A stretch of 42,491 nt of DNA from a virus (IMGVR_UViG_3300041809_000940:1-42491); one strand, 5' to 3'. Positions 23,005 through 33,009 are shown, counted from the stretch's first letter. Notes: generated by a model not told the origin, from the sequence alone. Program-made: numbers and translations.

Positions 23005-24590
23005 TGTCTGCTATAACAATGCAGAGTTGGTTGCCTTATCCTAGCCCTTCAAGCATCCTTACGCCCTCGCAGACCATCGGTCCCGCTATTGAAGGCGCTG
23101 AAGAAAACCTGATGAACGTTGAAAATCTCAAAATCCGCAACCGCCGTATGGATATGCAGCAACAGAAAATGGCCGTTGCTCTCGGTAACGCGATAAAAGA
23201 GGAAAATGTCAAACGGCAAAAGCAAGAGCTAGCGTTTCTTACCACGGAATACGAAAAGATTCTCGGTTTTAACGACCCTCGTTACAATGATCAGTTAAAC
23301 CAACTCTCTCAGGAAATCGGTAGGCGAACCGGCATGAAACTGCCTCAGATAACCATGCAGGGCAGCAATAAATTTGATACCGTGCTGAAACTGGACAGAC
23401 AGGGATTAGACAGAGAAGCAGATAAGTTTGATGCTCAGGGAGATCACGAAGAGGCAGAACGGATCAGGAAAACTTATCCCGAAAACGCATCGTATAGCCT
23501 GAAGACCGAGAAGGGCCGAACCGTCGAATTAAAGCCCGTGAAGGACCCGACACAGACGGAAAAGAGTTTGACGCCGGAACAGTTGACGCATGATGAATTG
23601 AGACAGAAGCTAGGACGGGAGCCTACGGCTGCGGAAATTAAAGGCCAGATGGAAAAGGATAAGGTAAGACTTGCGGGAAGTGAGGCCGCAGCGCGAAAGA
23701 GAGGTGGGCTTGCCGGAGAATTTGCAGGGATAGGCGGTATGGGGGCACCAGGCGGGGCTGCTCCTGCCCCTGGTACCCCTGCTGGCCCAGGCATGGGCGC
23801 ACCTACCATTGAAGGAAGAAATGAAGCAGCTTTGCAGCAAGTTCCTGAAAACATGAGACCGACCGTGAAAGCCATGGCAGATTATAGATTCCCTGTGCCT
23901 ACAGGATTTTCTCTCAGAAGTCCCTATTGGCAAACGATGGTGAATTGGGTACAGAAATATGATCCAAGTTTCGATGCGACTCAATATCAAGTCAAATACC
24001 GGCTCAGGCAGGATTTTACTTCCGGCAAGGCCGCTCAGAACCTTCTTGGATTGAATACGGCGGTAGGACATATCGATTCCCTCGTGAACGCTTACAAGGA
24101 TTTAGACCAGAGCAATTGGCCTTCAAAAAACTATGCCACGAATCTCCTTGCAAATCACTTTCCTGTGACGCAAGGGCTTATTGATAGACAGGGAAAACTT
24201 ACCGCCGTTAAGACGAAGTTCAATGCCGTCAAGGGAGAAATGGCGAGCATCTTCAAGAAGAATGGGGCCACGGATCAAGAGATAAAAGCGTGGAGAGATA
24301 CTATCGATGACCCTACTACGGCCACGCCTACCATGTGGAAACACTTCATAGGTAGTTCTCTTGAACTGATGGGATCAAGAATGGAAGCTCTTGAGAATCA
24401 GTATGAACAGGGAATGCAGAGGCCCAAAGACTTCCGTTTCCTATCTGATAAGTCACGTAAAATACTTCACGGGCTTGGCGTGAACGTAGATGCCATTGAC
24501 CCTGTGAATGCCGCTCCGAGCGGGGCTATGGGCGTGGACATAGATGCTATCAATAAAGAACTGGAAAGACGGAAAAAAGGCAGTCAATAA
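23004..24590 (+). CDS. ejection/internal virion protein, gp20-like
   Basis: 528 aa from ATG 23004; a TTG twelve bases upstream is less likely because it sits before the G run that would serve as ribosome site. It is mainly helical with many Gln, Lys and Glu, a low-complexity Gly/Ala/Pro linker near residues 245-275, and a folded C-terminal part (LLGLNTAVGHIDSLVNAYKD, TKFNAVKGEMASIFKKNGAT). Similar sequences are annotated as phage internal proteins. It stands second of three, as gp20 does in P22. Confidence 0.65.
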   Translation: MSAITMQSWLPYPSPSSILTPSQTIGPAIEGAEENLMNVENLKIRNRRMDMQQQKMAVALGNAIKEENVKRQKQELAFLTTEYEKILGFNDPRYNDQLNQLSQEIGRRTGMKLPQITMQGSNKFDTVLKLDRQGLDREADKFDAQGDHEEAERIRKTYPENASYSLKTEKGRTVELKPVKDPTQTEKSLTPEQLTHDELRQKLGREPTAAEIKGQMEKDKVRLAGSEAAARKRGGLAGEFAGIGGMGAPGGAAPAPGTPAGPGMGAPTIEGRNEAALQQVPENMRPTVKAMADYRFPVPTGFSLRSPYWQTMVNWVQKYDPSFDATQYQVKYRLRQDFTSGKAAQNLLGLNTAVGHIDSLVNAYKDLDQSNWPSKNYATNLLANHFPVTQGLIDRQGKLTAVKTKFNAVKGEMASIFKKNGATDQEIKAWRDTIDDPTTATPTMWKHFIGSSLELMGSRMEALENQYEQGMQRPKDFRFLSDKSRKILHGLGVNVDAIDPVNAAPSGAMGVDIDAINKELERRKKGSQ

Positions 24591-27448
24591 TGGCAGATAG
24601 CGCGGTTGACTATTCAACTATTCCTACCGAAGACCTTGAAGCTCTGAAGGCCAGAGATTATGCAAAGGTCAGCACGAAGACCCTTGAATATCTGAAAGCT
24701 CATAGCCCTAAGTCCGGTGGCCTCGTTGCCGGTGCTCCCGAACAACAGGAAATTAAACAGACAGAACCGTGGTACACCGAAGCGATAAGGCCAACACTCC
24801 AATACAGTGGCCTTGCGGCAGGGGCAACAGCAGGGGCGGCTCTTGGTGCTGGTGCAGGCACAGCAGTAGAACCAGGAGGGGGAACTGCGGCAGGGGCAGT
24901 TGCAGGAGGGATAAGAGGCGCAGGTCTTGGTTATTCTATGGGTGGTCAGCTTGCCGATATAGTGAGAGAACATCTGGGATGGAAGAAGCCCGAACCTCTG
25001 AAGGAAAGAGGCACAAGGGCCGCTTACGATGTGGGTACAGGAATGATTATTCAGGGTACGGGAGAGCTTGGCGGCGCATTTCTTAGTGGTGCTGCGAAGG
25101 AAATCTCCCCTGAGCTTGCAGAGACGCGGGAACTGTTCAAGAAGTTTAAGATCAAGCCCCTTCCTTCTGAAATCTCTCCTTCCAGAACAAAAACCATGAT
25201 TGAAGGTGTGCTGTCTTACACGCCTGCATCTGGTGACGTGTTTTATAAGCGCAGCCTAGAGCGCATTGCTCAAAACGACAAACTCATGGAACAGTTGATA
25301 GATAAGAAAGCTCCTAAGGATACTCTTGAATATGTAGGGCATCTCATTAAACGGGATGCCAGGGCGGTCCTTGAGAAATATTCCAACAAGAAGGCCGATG
25401 AAATACAGGGCATGGTAGACGGCCTCATTCAGCGATACGGGATTGCCACAAAATCTGAAGCAGGGCAGACATTCAGTGAGATCATGGAATCAAACAGAAT
25501 GGGCCGGAAGATGGACATAAAACAGCTTGAGGCTGACCTTCAAGAGACGCTACCTCAGAAGGGGGCCGACAAGATTACCATATCACCGGAAACGATAGAT
25601 GCGATGAGGAAACTGCGGAAATCGGAACTTGCCAAAATCCCACCCTTGAGAAATGACAAAGTCCTTGATGTGCTCAATGCCTATCTGCCGAAGAAAGGGA
25701 AACTCCCTGACAATCTGGCAAAGCTCATCCAGAAAAACCCTCAGATACTTGAGAAAGACCCGAAATTAAAAGTCATCGTAGACCAATACGAATCCGGCAA
25801 ACCTGTGGTGAGGACATGGGAAGGGCTAAGACAAGATCGGTCCGAACTTCTCGACATGGAGAGCAGTATCTATGCCAAGGAACATCAAGGCACAAAAGAG
25901 TCCCATGTGTGGGATGCCGTAGCGAAGCGTCTTGACGCGGAAATGGAAGGTTATGCTGAGAAGCAAGGCGAACCGATATGGCAGAAGTATCAGGCCGCTA
26001 GAGAAGCAACTAGAACGATGCATGAGATTTATGATAAAGACCTTCTGAAGATAATGAATAAAAAGCCCGAAGAGATTGTTGACAGCATCATCAGGGGCGG
26101 TGAGAAGGGGCTTACCACCCTGAGACAGATAAAAGATGCCGTGGGTGAAAGCGGCATTGTCCCTCTCAGACAGGGATTTTTCAAGAAGCAATTAAATGAC
26201 GCCACGGTAAATGGAGTGCTTTCGCCTGAACGCTTGGCAAAAGGAATGGCTAAGATCGGCGATGACATGAAGGCTGAACTTCTCACGCCTGGGCAGCGTT
26301 CTATGCTTGACCGTATCGCTAACCGGGGCATAGAAATTAATCAGAAGGTAGGCCGTCATACCATAGATTTCCTTGAGTCCGTTGCGGGAACATCGAATGA
26401 AAAGATTGTCGAGCAACTATTAAAACCTGAAAACATCCAGAATGTCCGTCTTCTCAAGAGATTTTTCCCTGAAAAGGTCGATCAGGTGACTTCGAGCTTC
26501 CTTGAAAATCAGATATTCAAGCGTGGCGGTGCCGGAAATATGATGCCTGTCAGTTCTTCCAAAAACTTTTACAGGTATCAGACGGTGCTCAAAGAACTCA
26601 TGCCGCCTGAGAGGTTCAAGGATTTATCGGACTTCCTCAAGATGGGCCGCTATTCTACGCACATAGAGAAGCTTGCTGAGAATGCTTCACAAACGGGTCA
26701 GATACTCATAGGCCACGGGCTGATGAGACGGTTTTTCACGGGGTTAGGCCAGATAGCGACAGGGCAATTAAAATCAGGCATTACTACGGAGGCCAAATTA
26801 GCTGGCGAACTCACATTAGGCAAGGTGCTGGCGAAGATTTATACGAGTGATTTAGCGGCCAGATATTTTACCAGCGCCATGAAATTATCGCCGGACAACC
26901 CTGAAGCTATCAGCAACTTCATTAAGGCTATAAGCGTTTTAGAGGTAAGTGAAGAGCCTGGGGCGAAACAGGCAGGGCAAACGGCTCCTGTACCTGAGCC
27001 CCGTCAGGAAGGTGGCCCTGTGCAGCCAGGCAAGCCCTATGTCGTCGGGGAAAAGGGACCGGAAGTCATTGTGCCTCAACAGGCAGGGACGGTAGTGCCG
27101 AATCAGGGGGCGGGGCAACCTGCCGCTAAAGCTCCTCCCGCTAATGAATTTTCTCCCTTCCTTCGCGCCTCAATAATGGTTAATGGTCAGCACTTTGACG
27201 GAGATCCCGGAGATACGCACGTAGATATTCTTTTGGAGAAGGGTTTGAAAGACGGTGAACGCGGTTTCGTTACACCTGATGGACAATTCCTTAATCGAAC
27301 ACAGGGAAAAGAGTATTTGAAGAAGAATATGCCTGATGTCTATAAGGAATGGGTCAAGATCAATGAGGAAGGGGAACATGGTGAGCTTCACATTCAGGAT
27401 TTGATGAAGGCTGTTGACAAGGTCAAGCGCAGGAACAAAGAAAAATGA
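24590..27448 (+). CDS. large ejection/internal virion protein, gp16-like
   Basis: 952 aa, sharing one base with the previous stop. A membrane-active glycine/alanine stretch lies near residues 64-125 (AAGATAGAALGAGAGTAVEP, GGIRGAGLGYSMGGQ). A long helical body follows. Near 825-850 is GGPVQPGKPYVVGEKGPEV, a motif seen near the ends of tape-measure and ejection proteins. The last 100 residues form a separate domain (DPGDTHVDILLEKG, TPDGQFLNRTQGKEY). The protein is expected to leave the capsid with the DNA. The stop overlaps the ATP-grasp start. Confidence 0.7.
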   Translation: MADSAVDYSTIPTEDLEALKARDYAKVSTKTLEYLKAHSPKSGGLVAGAPEQQEIKQTEPWYTEAIRPTLQYSGLAAGATAGAALGAGAGTAVEPGGGTAAGAVAGGIRGAGLGYSMGGQLADIVREHLGWKKPEPLKERGTRAAYDVGTGMIIQGTGELGGAFLSGAAKEISPELAETRELFKKFKIKPLPSEISPSRTKTMIEGVLSYTPASGDVFYKRSLERIAQNDKLMEQLIDKKAPKDTLEYVGHLIKRDARAVLEKYSNKKADEIQGMVDGLIQRYGIATKSEAGQTFSEIMESNRMGRKMDIKQLEADLQETLPQKGADKITISPETIDAMRKLRKSELAKIPPLRNDKVLDVLNAYLPKKGKLPDNLAKLIQKNPQILEKDPKLKVIVDQYESGKPVVRTWEGLRQDRSELLDMESSIYAKEHQGTKESHVWDAVAKRLDAEMEGYAEKQGEPIWQKYQAAREATRTMHEIYDKDLLKIMNKKPEEIVDSIIRGGEKGLTTLRQIKDAVGESGIVPLRQGFFKKQLNDATVNGVLSPERLAKGMAKIGDDMKAELLTPGQRSMLDRIANRGIEINQKVGRHTIDFLESVAGTSNEKIVEQLLKPENIQNVRLLKRFFPEKVDQVTSSFLENQIFKRGGAGNMMPVSSSKNFYRYQTVLKELMPPERFKDLSDFLKMGRYSTHIEKLAENASQTGQILIGHGLMRRFFTGLGQIATGQLKSGITTEAKLAGELTLGKVLAKIYTSDLAARYFTSAMKLSPDNPEAISNFIKAISVLEVSEEPGAKQAGQTAPVPEPRQEGGPVQPGKPYVVGEKGPEVIVPQQAGTVVPNQGAGQPAAKAPPANEFSPFLRASIMVNGQHFDGDPGDTHVDILLEKGLKDGERGFVTPDGQFLNRTQGKEYLKKNMPDVYKEWVKINEEGEHGELHIQDLMKAVDKVKRRNKEK

Positions 27449-28761
27449 GGATAGACGACAAAAAAGCCCTCTTCATTGATTACGGTTACTCCACATACCT
27501 TTGTGATCGCATAGCACGGGAATATGGAAAGGTTTGGTACTACAGGCCAGACTGGAAGAGCTTCTTTCCAACAGGAGATAAACAGATTACGGGCACAGGT
27601 TTCAAAAACTTTGAGTGCATTTACGATGTCCACAAATATATTCCAAAAGCCGACATTATCATCTTCCCGGCTCTCTACGATGCGGATTGGCAAGAAGCTC
27701 TTGTAAATGAGGGGCATCTTGTTTTTGGAAGCAGATGGAGTCAATGGACAGAAATAGATAAGTGGCTTTTTTACAACCTGCTAATGTCTGAGACAGGCAA
27801 AGCAGACCAAGATATTTTAAAAAAGTATGGACTTAACAAATTCAAGCTAAATCTTCCTGTTGCCGAAACTATACGATTAATTGGCTTTGATAACCTCGAA
27901 GAAATGCTCCAGGAACTAAAGGGCGAATGGTACTTAAAAACTACGACAAGAAAACGTGGAGACATAGAAACCCGAAAGTTTGTGGGATTTAAGAAATTCA
28001 GGACTATTCTCAGAGAGCTTGCTTATAATACAGAATATCAGGCCGACACCACCGAATATTTACTGACCAAAAAAATCAATAGTAAGTGTGAGAGCGGCTA
28101 TGATGAATATCAGATCGATGGTCAATCCTCTCCATATTTGACGATAGGCAACGAAGCCAAAGACGAAGGTTATGTGTGCAAGGTTGTAAAACTTGAAGAG
28201 CTTCCCTCTATTCTTAATAAGGTTAGAGAAGCCATGGCCCCCGTTTATGAATTTTTGGGACAACGAGGGAAGCATTCAACGGAAATCAGAATTACTACTA
28301 ATGGCGATCCTTATTTCATTGATGATACTCAAAGAGAGCCTTCGCCCCCAGGAGAATTATGGTCAGAGCTTTTCACTTTTCCTGGAGAAGATATATGGGA
28401 TGTGGCAAGCGGTAAGTTGCCAAAAATGAAGCATGAAAAAAAATATGCAGCTCAGATAATGCTTCATTCCGATTGGCTTGTAAAGAACTGGGTGCCAGTA
28501 TCTTATCCCAAGGGCATATCTCAATTTGTGAAACTTAGAAATAACTGTTTCATTGGCAAGGACGAATATTGTTTACCTTTTGATGAAGAAAAAACGCTCG
28601 GAGCTATTATCGGCTTGGGCGACACAAAAGAAGAAGCTATAGAGGAATGTAAGTCGAATGTAGAGGAATTTTGGGGCGAGCAGGTTCATTATAAGATAGA
28701 GGCTTTTGATGAGATTTTGGAGGCGATCAAGTGCGGAACGCAGTTCGGAATAACGCTATAA
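27445..28761 (+). CDS. ATP-grasp ligase-like protein (PurD-like)
   Basis: 438 aa. The middle and C-terminal parts follow the ATP-grasp plan of GAR synthetase-like proteins: GEWYLKTTTRKRGD in the lysine/loop region, STEIRITTNGDPYFIDDTQR for the metal-binding acidic and arginine residues, and a C-terminal DEEKTLGAIIGLGDTKEEAI domain like that closing PurD. The N-terminus (ALFIDYGYSTYLCDRIA, KADIIIFPALYDADWQ) is a Rossmann-like preATP-grasp region. These enzymes join a carboxylate to an amine or thiol using ATP. A true purine role is unlikely for an isolated late phage gene; peptide or protein ligation is possible. Confidence 0.72.
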   Translation: MRIDDKKALFIDYGYSTYLCDRIAREYGKVWYYRPDWKSFFPTGDKQITGTGFKNFECIYDVHKYIPKADIIIFPALYDADWQEALVNEGHLVFGSRWSQWTEIDKWLFYNLLMSETGKADQDILKKYGLNKFKLNLPVAETIRLIGFDNLEEMLQELKGEWYLKTTTRKRGDIETRKFVGFKKFRTILRELAYNTEYQADTTEYLLTKKINSKCESGYDEYQIDGQSSPYLTIGNEAKDEGYVCKVVKLEELPSILNKVREAMAPVYEFLGQRGKHSTEIRITTNGDPYFIDDTQREPSPPGELWSELFTFPGEDIWDVASGKLPKMKHEKKYAAQIMLHSDWLVKNWVPVSYPKGISQFVKLRNNCFIGKDEYCLPFDEEKTLGAIIGLGDTKEEAIEECKSNVEEFWGEQVHYKIEAFDEILEAIKCGTQFGITL

Positions 28762-29183
28762 CAAAGTGGATCGATAATCTAAGAACGATTTATACGAGAA
28801 TCGGAAAGACTAAACATGGTGTTGGAGTTATCGCAATACGCCACATTCCTGTGGGTACAGACCCATTTCAGGGAGACATATCATCTCTTTTGGCAATTCC
28901 TAAAGCGGTTATTGACGCTCTTAAAATTACTCCAGAACTAGCAGAAATGATAAATGATTTCTGCCCTCTTAAAAAGGGTCTCTACCAAGTCCCCTTGGAT
29001 GGATTCAACAATATAGGCGTTGGTTGGTATTTGAACCATTCTAATACTCCAAACATGGTTACTTATGATGGGAGTCTTACCTTCATTGCCGCAAGAGATA
29101 TTATGAAGGGAGAGGAACTTACTATAAATTATAATACCTACGATGACCAAAAAGATAATTTTGAGGAGGCTTGGCGCTTATGA
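28731..29183 (+). CDS. SET-domain protein methyltransferase
   Basis: 150 aa, GTG 28731 with GGAGG (28719-28723) inside the end of the ATP-grasp gene, which it overlaps by 31 bases. The C-terminus carries the SET hallmark GWYLNHSNTPNMVTYDGSL followed by ARDIMKGEELTINYNTYDD; NHSxxPN and GEELxxNY form the SAM-binding pseudoknot and contain the active-site tyrosine. The N-terminus GVGVIAIRHIPVGT matches the first SET strands. Family members methylate lysine side chains of proteins. It precedes the tail fibre gene, so fibre or other virion proteins are possible targets. Confidence 0.8.
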   Translation: MRNAVRNNAITKWIDNLRTIYTRIGKTKHGVGVIAIRHIPVGTDPFQGDISSLLAIPKAVIDALKITPELAEMINDFCPLKKGLYQVPLDGFNNIGVGWYLNHSNTPNMVTYDGSLTFIAARDIMKGEELTINYNTYDDQKDNFEEAWRL

Positions 29184-30679
29184 ACCTTTCTTTGTGTCCT
29201 CCATTAAAACAACAGTTCTTTTTCCCTGGAACTTCCATCCCATTATCTGGAGGCTTTGTGTGGGTAGTTCAGGCAGGTACAACCGGCCTTGGCTCACCTA
29301 CCGCTACCTATACGGATTCGACCGGGCTTACTCTCAATCCCAATCCAATCATCCTTGACAGCAATGGCCAATGCTCGATCTGGCTTCCAGGCTATGTGAA
29401 GATTTACGTCTTTCTTCCGACCGACACGACCTACTCTAATCCGATCTATTCCATTGATAATGTCTCATCTCAGGCCGACATTCAGTTCTCATCTCTTCAA
29501 TGGGTGCCCCAAGGACAGGCTACTTACATAAGCCCAACGCAATTCTCCATGTCTGGCAACGAGACGAGCATCTTTAGCCCCGGGACCGCAGTTCAGGCCA
29601 CAATTGCAGGCGGCTTAATCTATGGCATTATTCAAAGTTCATCTGTTTCTGGTACCCCACAGGTTACTACCGTCAAGGTTTCATGGTTTTTGACGGGCCT
29701 TGATTCTTCTTTTACTTCTGTATCAACCGGCCTTGTATCGGGCGGGGTTACTGGTTCCGTACCCCTGCTGCCCCCCATCGTCATCCCTGCGGCCAGCGGC
29801 ACTTATACCCTGACCTATGCTTCCGTTTTCCAGACATTTATCATACCCTCCACTCTCTCGGCAAACCTCTCAATTGTCTTGCCTTCAGCGTCTAATGTTC
29901 CGCCTGGGTCGTTCATAAATCTCAGAAACGAATATTTAGGGTCTGCTTATAGCGTGCAGATAACAGGAACTGTGGACGGGATAACGAATCCCTGGATGAT
30001 TGGAGTAAACTGGCAGATAACGAGTGATGGAACCAACTGGATTTCGGTGGATACGCAGCAGCCTGTTATCCCTGTGACTCTTCCTGTCGGCACCAGCGCA
30101 TATACCTTAACCAGAAACTTTGTCATAATACCGAGCGGTCTTACGCAGAATTTAACCGTTACATTGCCGTCAGTTTCAGCGGTACAGCCTGGAGTGCCCT
30201 TGAGAATCAGGAATGAATATCTTGGCACATCTTTTACTGTACAATTTTCCGGCACTATAGACGGAGTGTCTAGTCCCTATATGCTAGGCTGCGATTGGGA
30301 ACTCTTGACTGATGGGACGTACTGGTATGGTAGGGTGACGCCGGTTCGAACTGTCAATATCGCCTATAGTGCCAATAACGTAGGCTCTTCGGGAGATACA
30401 TCGACCACATGGGCGTCGTTACAGACTTCTTTGGTTACATTAGGCGTACCGGCAGCGGCAAGGGCAGTCTTCGGTTTTGCCAACATGACCACGAGCGGAA
30501 CAGGATATCTAGCTCCCGTAGCGACGTCAACAGGGGCATTGTCTACAGGATACGGGGTTGTGGCTATAGGTGCGCTCACGGTAACGCCATGGAGAGTGGT
30601 GCTTGCGAGTCCACAGCTTTTATACTATCTCGTGACGGCGAACTATTTGGACATTACTTTAACAGGATATGAACTCTAA
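29180..30679 (+). CDS. tail fibre / tailspike-like protein
   Basis: 499 aa from ATG 29180, with GAGGAGG (29163-29169) upstream and a 4-base overlap with the SET gene. The N-terminal FFFPGTSIPLSGGFVWVVQA, TATYTDSTGLTLNPNPI and LDSNGQCSIWLPGYVKI is the head-binding-type domain common to phage fibres. Two later repeats match each other (INLRNEYLGSAYSVQITGTV and LRIRNEYLGTSFTVQFSGTI, each followed by DG). The C-terminal 90 residues are a separate beta domain. It probably binds the tail hub at one end and the cell surface at the other. Confidence 0.78.
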   Translation: MNLSLCPPLKQQFFFPGTSIPLSGGFVWVVQAGTTGLGSPTATYTDSTGLTLNPNPIILDSNGQCSIWLPGYVKIYVFLPTDTTYSNPIYSIDNVSSQADIQFSSLQWVPQGQATYISPTQFSMSGNETSIFSPGTAVQATIAGGLIYGIIQSSSVSGTPQVTTVKVSWFLTGLDSSFTSVSTGLVSGGVTGSVPLLPPIVIPAASGTYTLTYASVFQTFIIPSTLSANLSIVLPSASNVPPGSFINLRNEYLGSAYSVQITGTVDGITNPWMIGVNWQITSDGTNWISVDTQQPVIPVTLPVGTSAYTLTRNFVIIPSGLTQNLTVTLPSVSAVQPGVPLRIRNEYLGTSFTVQFSGTIDGVSSPYMLGCDWELLTDGTYWYGRVTPVRTVNIAYSANNVGSSGDTSTTWASLQTSLVTLGVPAAARAVFGFANMTTSGTGYLAPVATSTGALSTGYGVVAIGALTVTPWRVVLASPQLLYYLVTANYLDITLTGYEL

Positions 30680-30681
30680 GG

Positions 30682-31485
30682 ATGACGACGCTTCCTAACA
30701 ATCCCGATGTTTCAGCCCCACTAAGCACTGCTGCATGGCAACAGTGGTTAAGCCAATTAACAAACGGGATAAATAATTCGACGGCGAGCTTAAATGCCCT
30801 TATCACCTTGTTGATCGGGGCCGGTACATCCGGGCAGGTTTTGACATCGCAGGGAGCAAATAATTCACCTGACTGGGTCACGCCATCTTTATCCATTAAT
30901 ATTCAATCTTTCACAAACAGTGGCACCTATACTCCCACGTCAGGCATGACATTCTGTATTGCCTTTGCCTGGGGAGCGGGTGGAGGTGGTGCGGGAGCGG
31001 GGGGAAACGGTGGCAATGGTGGCAATGGTGGCAATACGACCCTTGGTAGTGCCCTCACCGCGCACGGCGGCAGTGCCGGGACAACGAATGCTTCCGGGGC
31101 AGGCGGTTCGGGCAGCACAAACAAGGTGCATATATCCGGGCAACCGGGGCAAAGCGTATCTGGGCCTATGGCGAGTTTGCTTAATGGTTTGCTTAATGCG
31201 AGCGCCAATTTTACTCTTGGTACGCCTACATCGGGCGGCTCTGCTTTCGGGTCTGCTTCTCCAGTCGAGCCGGGTGTTGCCGGTAATGCGCCAGGGCAAG
31301 GCGGTGGAAGTATTGGGAGCGAGGGCACCTCTGGCGCAGGAGGGGGGGGCGAATACGTGGCGGACATCTTTACTGCGGCGCAGATCGGGGCATCGCAAAC
31401 CGTGACCATCGGGGCGGCTGGTACGGCAGGAAGCCTCGGAACGGTGGGCTACGCGGGTTACATGTTCATAATCGAGTTTGGTTGA
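30682..31485 (+). CDS. glycine-rich tail adhesin
   Basis: 267 aa, starting two bases after the fibre stop. After a helical N-terminus (AAWQQWLSQLTNGINNSTAS) the sequence becomes strongly glycine-rich (WGAGGGGAGAGGNGGNGGNG and further G runs), ending TVTIGAAGTAGSLGTVGYAG and FIIEFG. Polyglycine-rich sheets form the receptor-binding tips of several phage adhesins. The Gly-run region is a likely spot for host-range change. Confidence 0.65.
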   Translation: MTTLPNNPDVSAPLSTAAWQQWLSQLTNGINNSTASLNALITLLIGAGTSGQVLTSQGANNSPDWVTPSLSINIQSFTNSGTYTPTSGMTFCIAFAWGAGGGGAGAGGNGGNGGNGGNTTLGSALTAHGGSAGTTNASGAGGSGSTNKVHISGQPGQSVSGPMASLLNGLLNASANFTLGTPTSGGSAFGSASPVEPGVAGNAPGQGGGSIGSEGTSGAGGGGEYVADIFTAAQIGASQTVTIGAAGTAGSLGTVGYAGYMFIIEFG

Positions 31486-31495
31486 TGGAGGAACT

Positions 31496-32596
31496 ATGAG
31501 ACACATTCTGTTAGCACTTTTTATCCTTGCCATGCTCGCCGGGACAGTACACAGTCAGCAGCAATGTTGGGTGCCCGATCCGAACCACCCTGGCATGAAT
31601 ATTAACATCTGCAATCCCGCGACACCAAATCAGTGGATTATCTCTCTAAACAAAACCTTCTCTATTTTGAACACACTTACCTTAAAAGGCTTAGACAACC
31701 AAATTATAGACTTCAGCGGGTTGCCTCAAGGTACTCAAAAGCTCGGTACAGCCGCCCTTGCATCAGCACAAGCCTTTCAGCCTTCAGGCGGGGCACTTAA
31801 TCTCGTCGGCATAGACATTTCATCGACAATCACAAACGGGACCGGCAGCAAAACATTTAGCGTGGCAACCGGATTAGGCTTTATAACTGGTATGGTTGTT
31901 ACGGCCATCGAGACGGCTAACCCGGCAGTCTACATGCAAGGGTCAGTCACTTCTTATTCAGGGACCACCCTTGTAGTAAATATGACCTATTCTCAAGGCA
32001 GCCACACGGGAACCGGGTGGACCATCCAAATTTCAGGTCCGCAGGGACCACAAGGAACACCAGGGACGGGCAGCGTCCCGATAGGCACGCTTGAATTTGG
32101 CGACTATGCATCATTACCGACAAACTACCTGTGGGCAAGCGGCCCATCTTTTACGGCCTGTGTCTCAAATTCGACGTATGCCACGCTTTACGCTGCTATA
32201 GGCGATACGGATACGGCTATAAATGGATGTGTGCAAGGTACTACTTTTGGAATTCCGAACATGAGCGGGGTTTTCCCTCTAGGCACAAGTGGCAGTTATG
32301 CTCTCGGAGCAAAGGGCGGGTCGGCGACACATACGCAGGCAGCAGGCGAGGTCGGTCCGGTGACGGTTGCGATTACTATTACCGATCCGGGGCATTTACA
32401 TAGTTTGCCAAACCAGACTGCAAGCCCAAGCATAGGGGCAGGGGTAACACAATCGACTGCAACAGGAACGGTGTCATATACAGGGACAGCATACACCGGC
32501 ATTACAGCAACCGGCACAGGGGGGAATTCTAGCCCGACACCGATGAATATAATGAACCCGTATTCTGCACGCAACTGGGTGATAAGATTTCAGTAG
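31496..32596 (+). CDS. exported tail-collar-like protein
   Basis: 366 aa, ATG 31496 with GGAGG (31487-31491). Residues 1-20 form a Sec signal peptide (MRHILLALFILAMLAGTVHS). The middle contains collagen-like triplets (GPQGPQGTPGTG). The C-terminus from about 200 follows the phage tail-collar fold (GDYASLPTNYLWASG, FGIPNMSGVFPLG, NPYSARNWVIRFQ). Collar domains end many fibres, but an export signal on one is unexpected. The protein may be a surface or periplasmic decoy, or the N-terminus may serve membrane attachment during assembly. Confidence 0.68.
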   Translation: MRHILLALFILAMLAGTVHSQQQCWVPDPNHPGMNINICNPATPNQWIISLNKTFSILNTLTLKGLDNQIIDFSGLPQGTQKLGTAALASAQAFQPSGGALNLVGIDISSTITNGTGSKTFSVATGLGFITGMVVTAIETANPAVYMQGSVTSYSGTTLVVNMTYSQGSHTGTGWTIQISGPQGPQGTPGTGSVPIGTLEFGDYASLPTNYLWASGPSFTACVSNSTYATLYAAIGDTDTAINGCVQGTTFGIPNMSGVFPLGTSGSYALGAKGGSATHTQAAGEVGPVTVAITITDPGHLHSLPNQTASPSIGAGVTQSTATGTVSYTGTAYTGITATGTGGNSSPTPMNIMNPYSARNWVIRFQ

Positions 32597-32625
32597 TGAT
32601 AGCAAGGAGTTACATAGGAGGTAAC

Positions 32626-33009
32626 ATGAAAAAGTTTTTTGCTTTCGTAATTGTCACTATTCTGATTTTAGGATTATCTATATCTTCCTTCGCGCAGACA
32701 CCCACTATCACTTCTCTCGGTGGCAATCCCGCGTCCGGGCAGGTGACTTGTGGTAACACTGCGACTTTGCTTTATTCACCAAACCCCACGGGTCCGCCTT
32801 TCTATGGTCGCCTCTCCATTACTTTTCAGAACCAATCCACCCAGCCCGTCTATATCGCGCCCCGGTCCGACATCAGCACGAGCAATGCGGGCATTCTGCT
32901 GGGTACTCAGTATCAATCTGTGACGTTGGACAGGTCGAATGGAAACATGACGTGGTACTGTATCACCGGAAGCAGCACGGCGACAGTAGGGTTTACAGAG
33001 GAGCGATGA
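32626..33009 (+). CDS. exported small beta-rich protein
   Basis: 127 aa; ATG 32626 is preceded by AGGAGGT. Residues 1-24 form a signal peptide ending SSFAQ. The mature part is beta-rich (GRLSITFQNQSTQPVYIAPR, QSVTLDRSNGNMTWYCI) with two cysteines near 46 and 115 that could form a disulfide. No family was recognised. It lies in a run of signal-bearing genes behind the adhesin. Confidence 0.55.
   Translation: MKKFFAFVIVTILILGLSISSFAQTPTITSLGGNPASGQVTCGNTATLLYSPNPTGPPFYGRLSITFQNQSTQPVYIAPRSDISTSNAGILLGTQYQSVTLDRSNGNMTWYCITGSSTATVGFTEER

Noticed and set aside
27445-28761. True purine biosynthesis gene purD
   Set aside because: No other purine gene is present, and the N-terminal part does not show the usual GAR synthetase opening; only the ATP-grasp architecture is supported.
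29180-31485. Diversity-generating retroelement at the adhesin genes
   Set aside because: No reverse transcriptase gene and no template/variable repeat pair were found.
30927-31533. Long minus-strand open frames opposite the glycine-rich adhesin
   Set aside because: GC-rich glycine codons leave few stops on the other strand; the frames are proline/arginine-rich shadows without ribosome sites.
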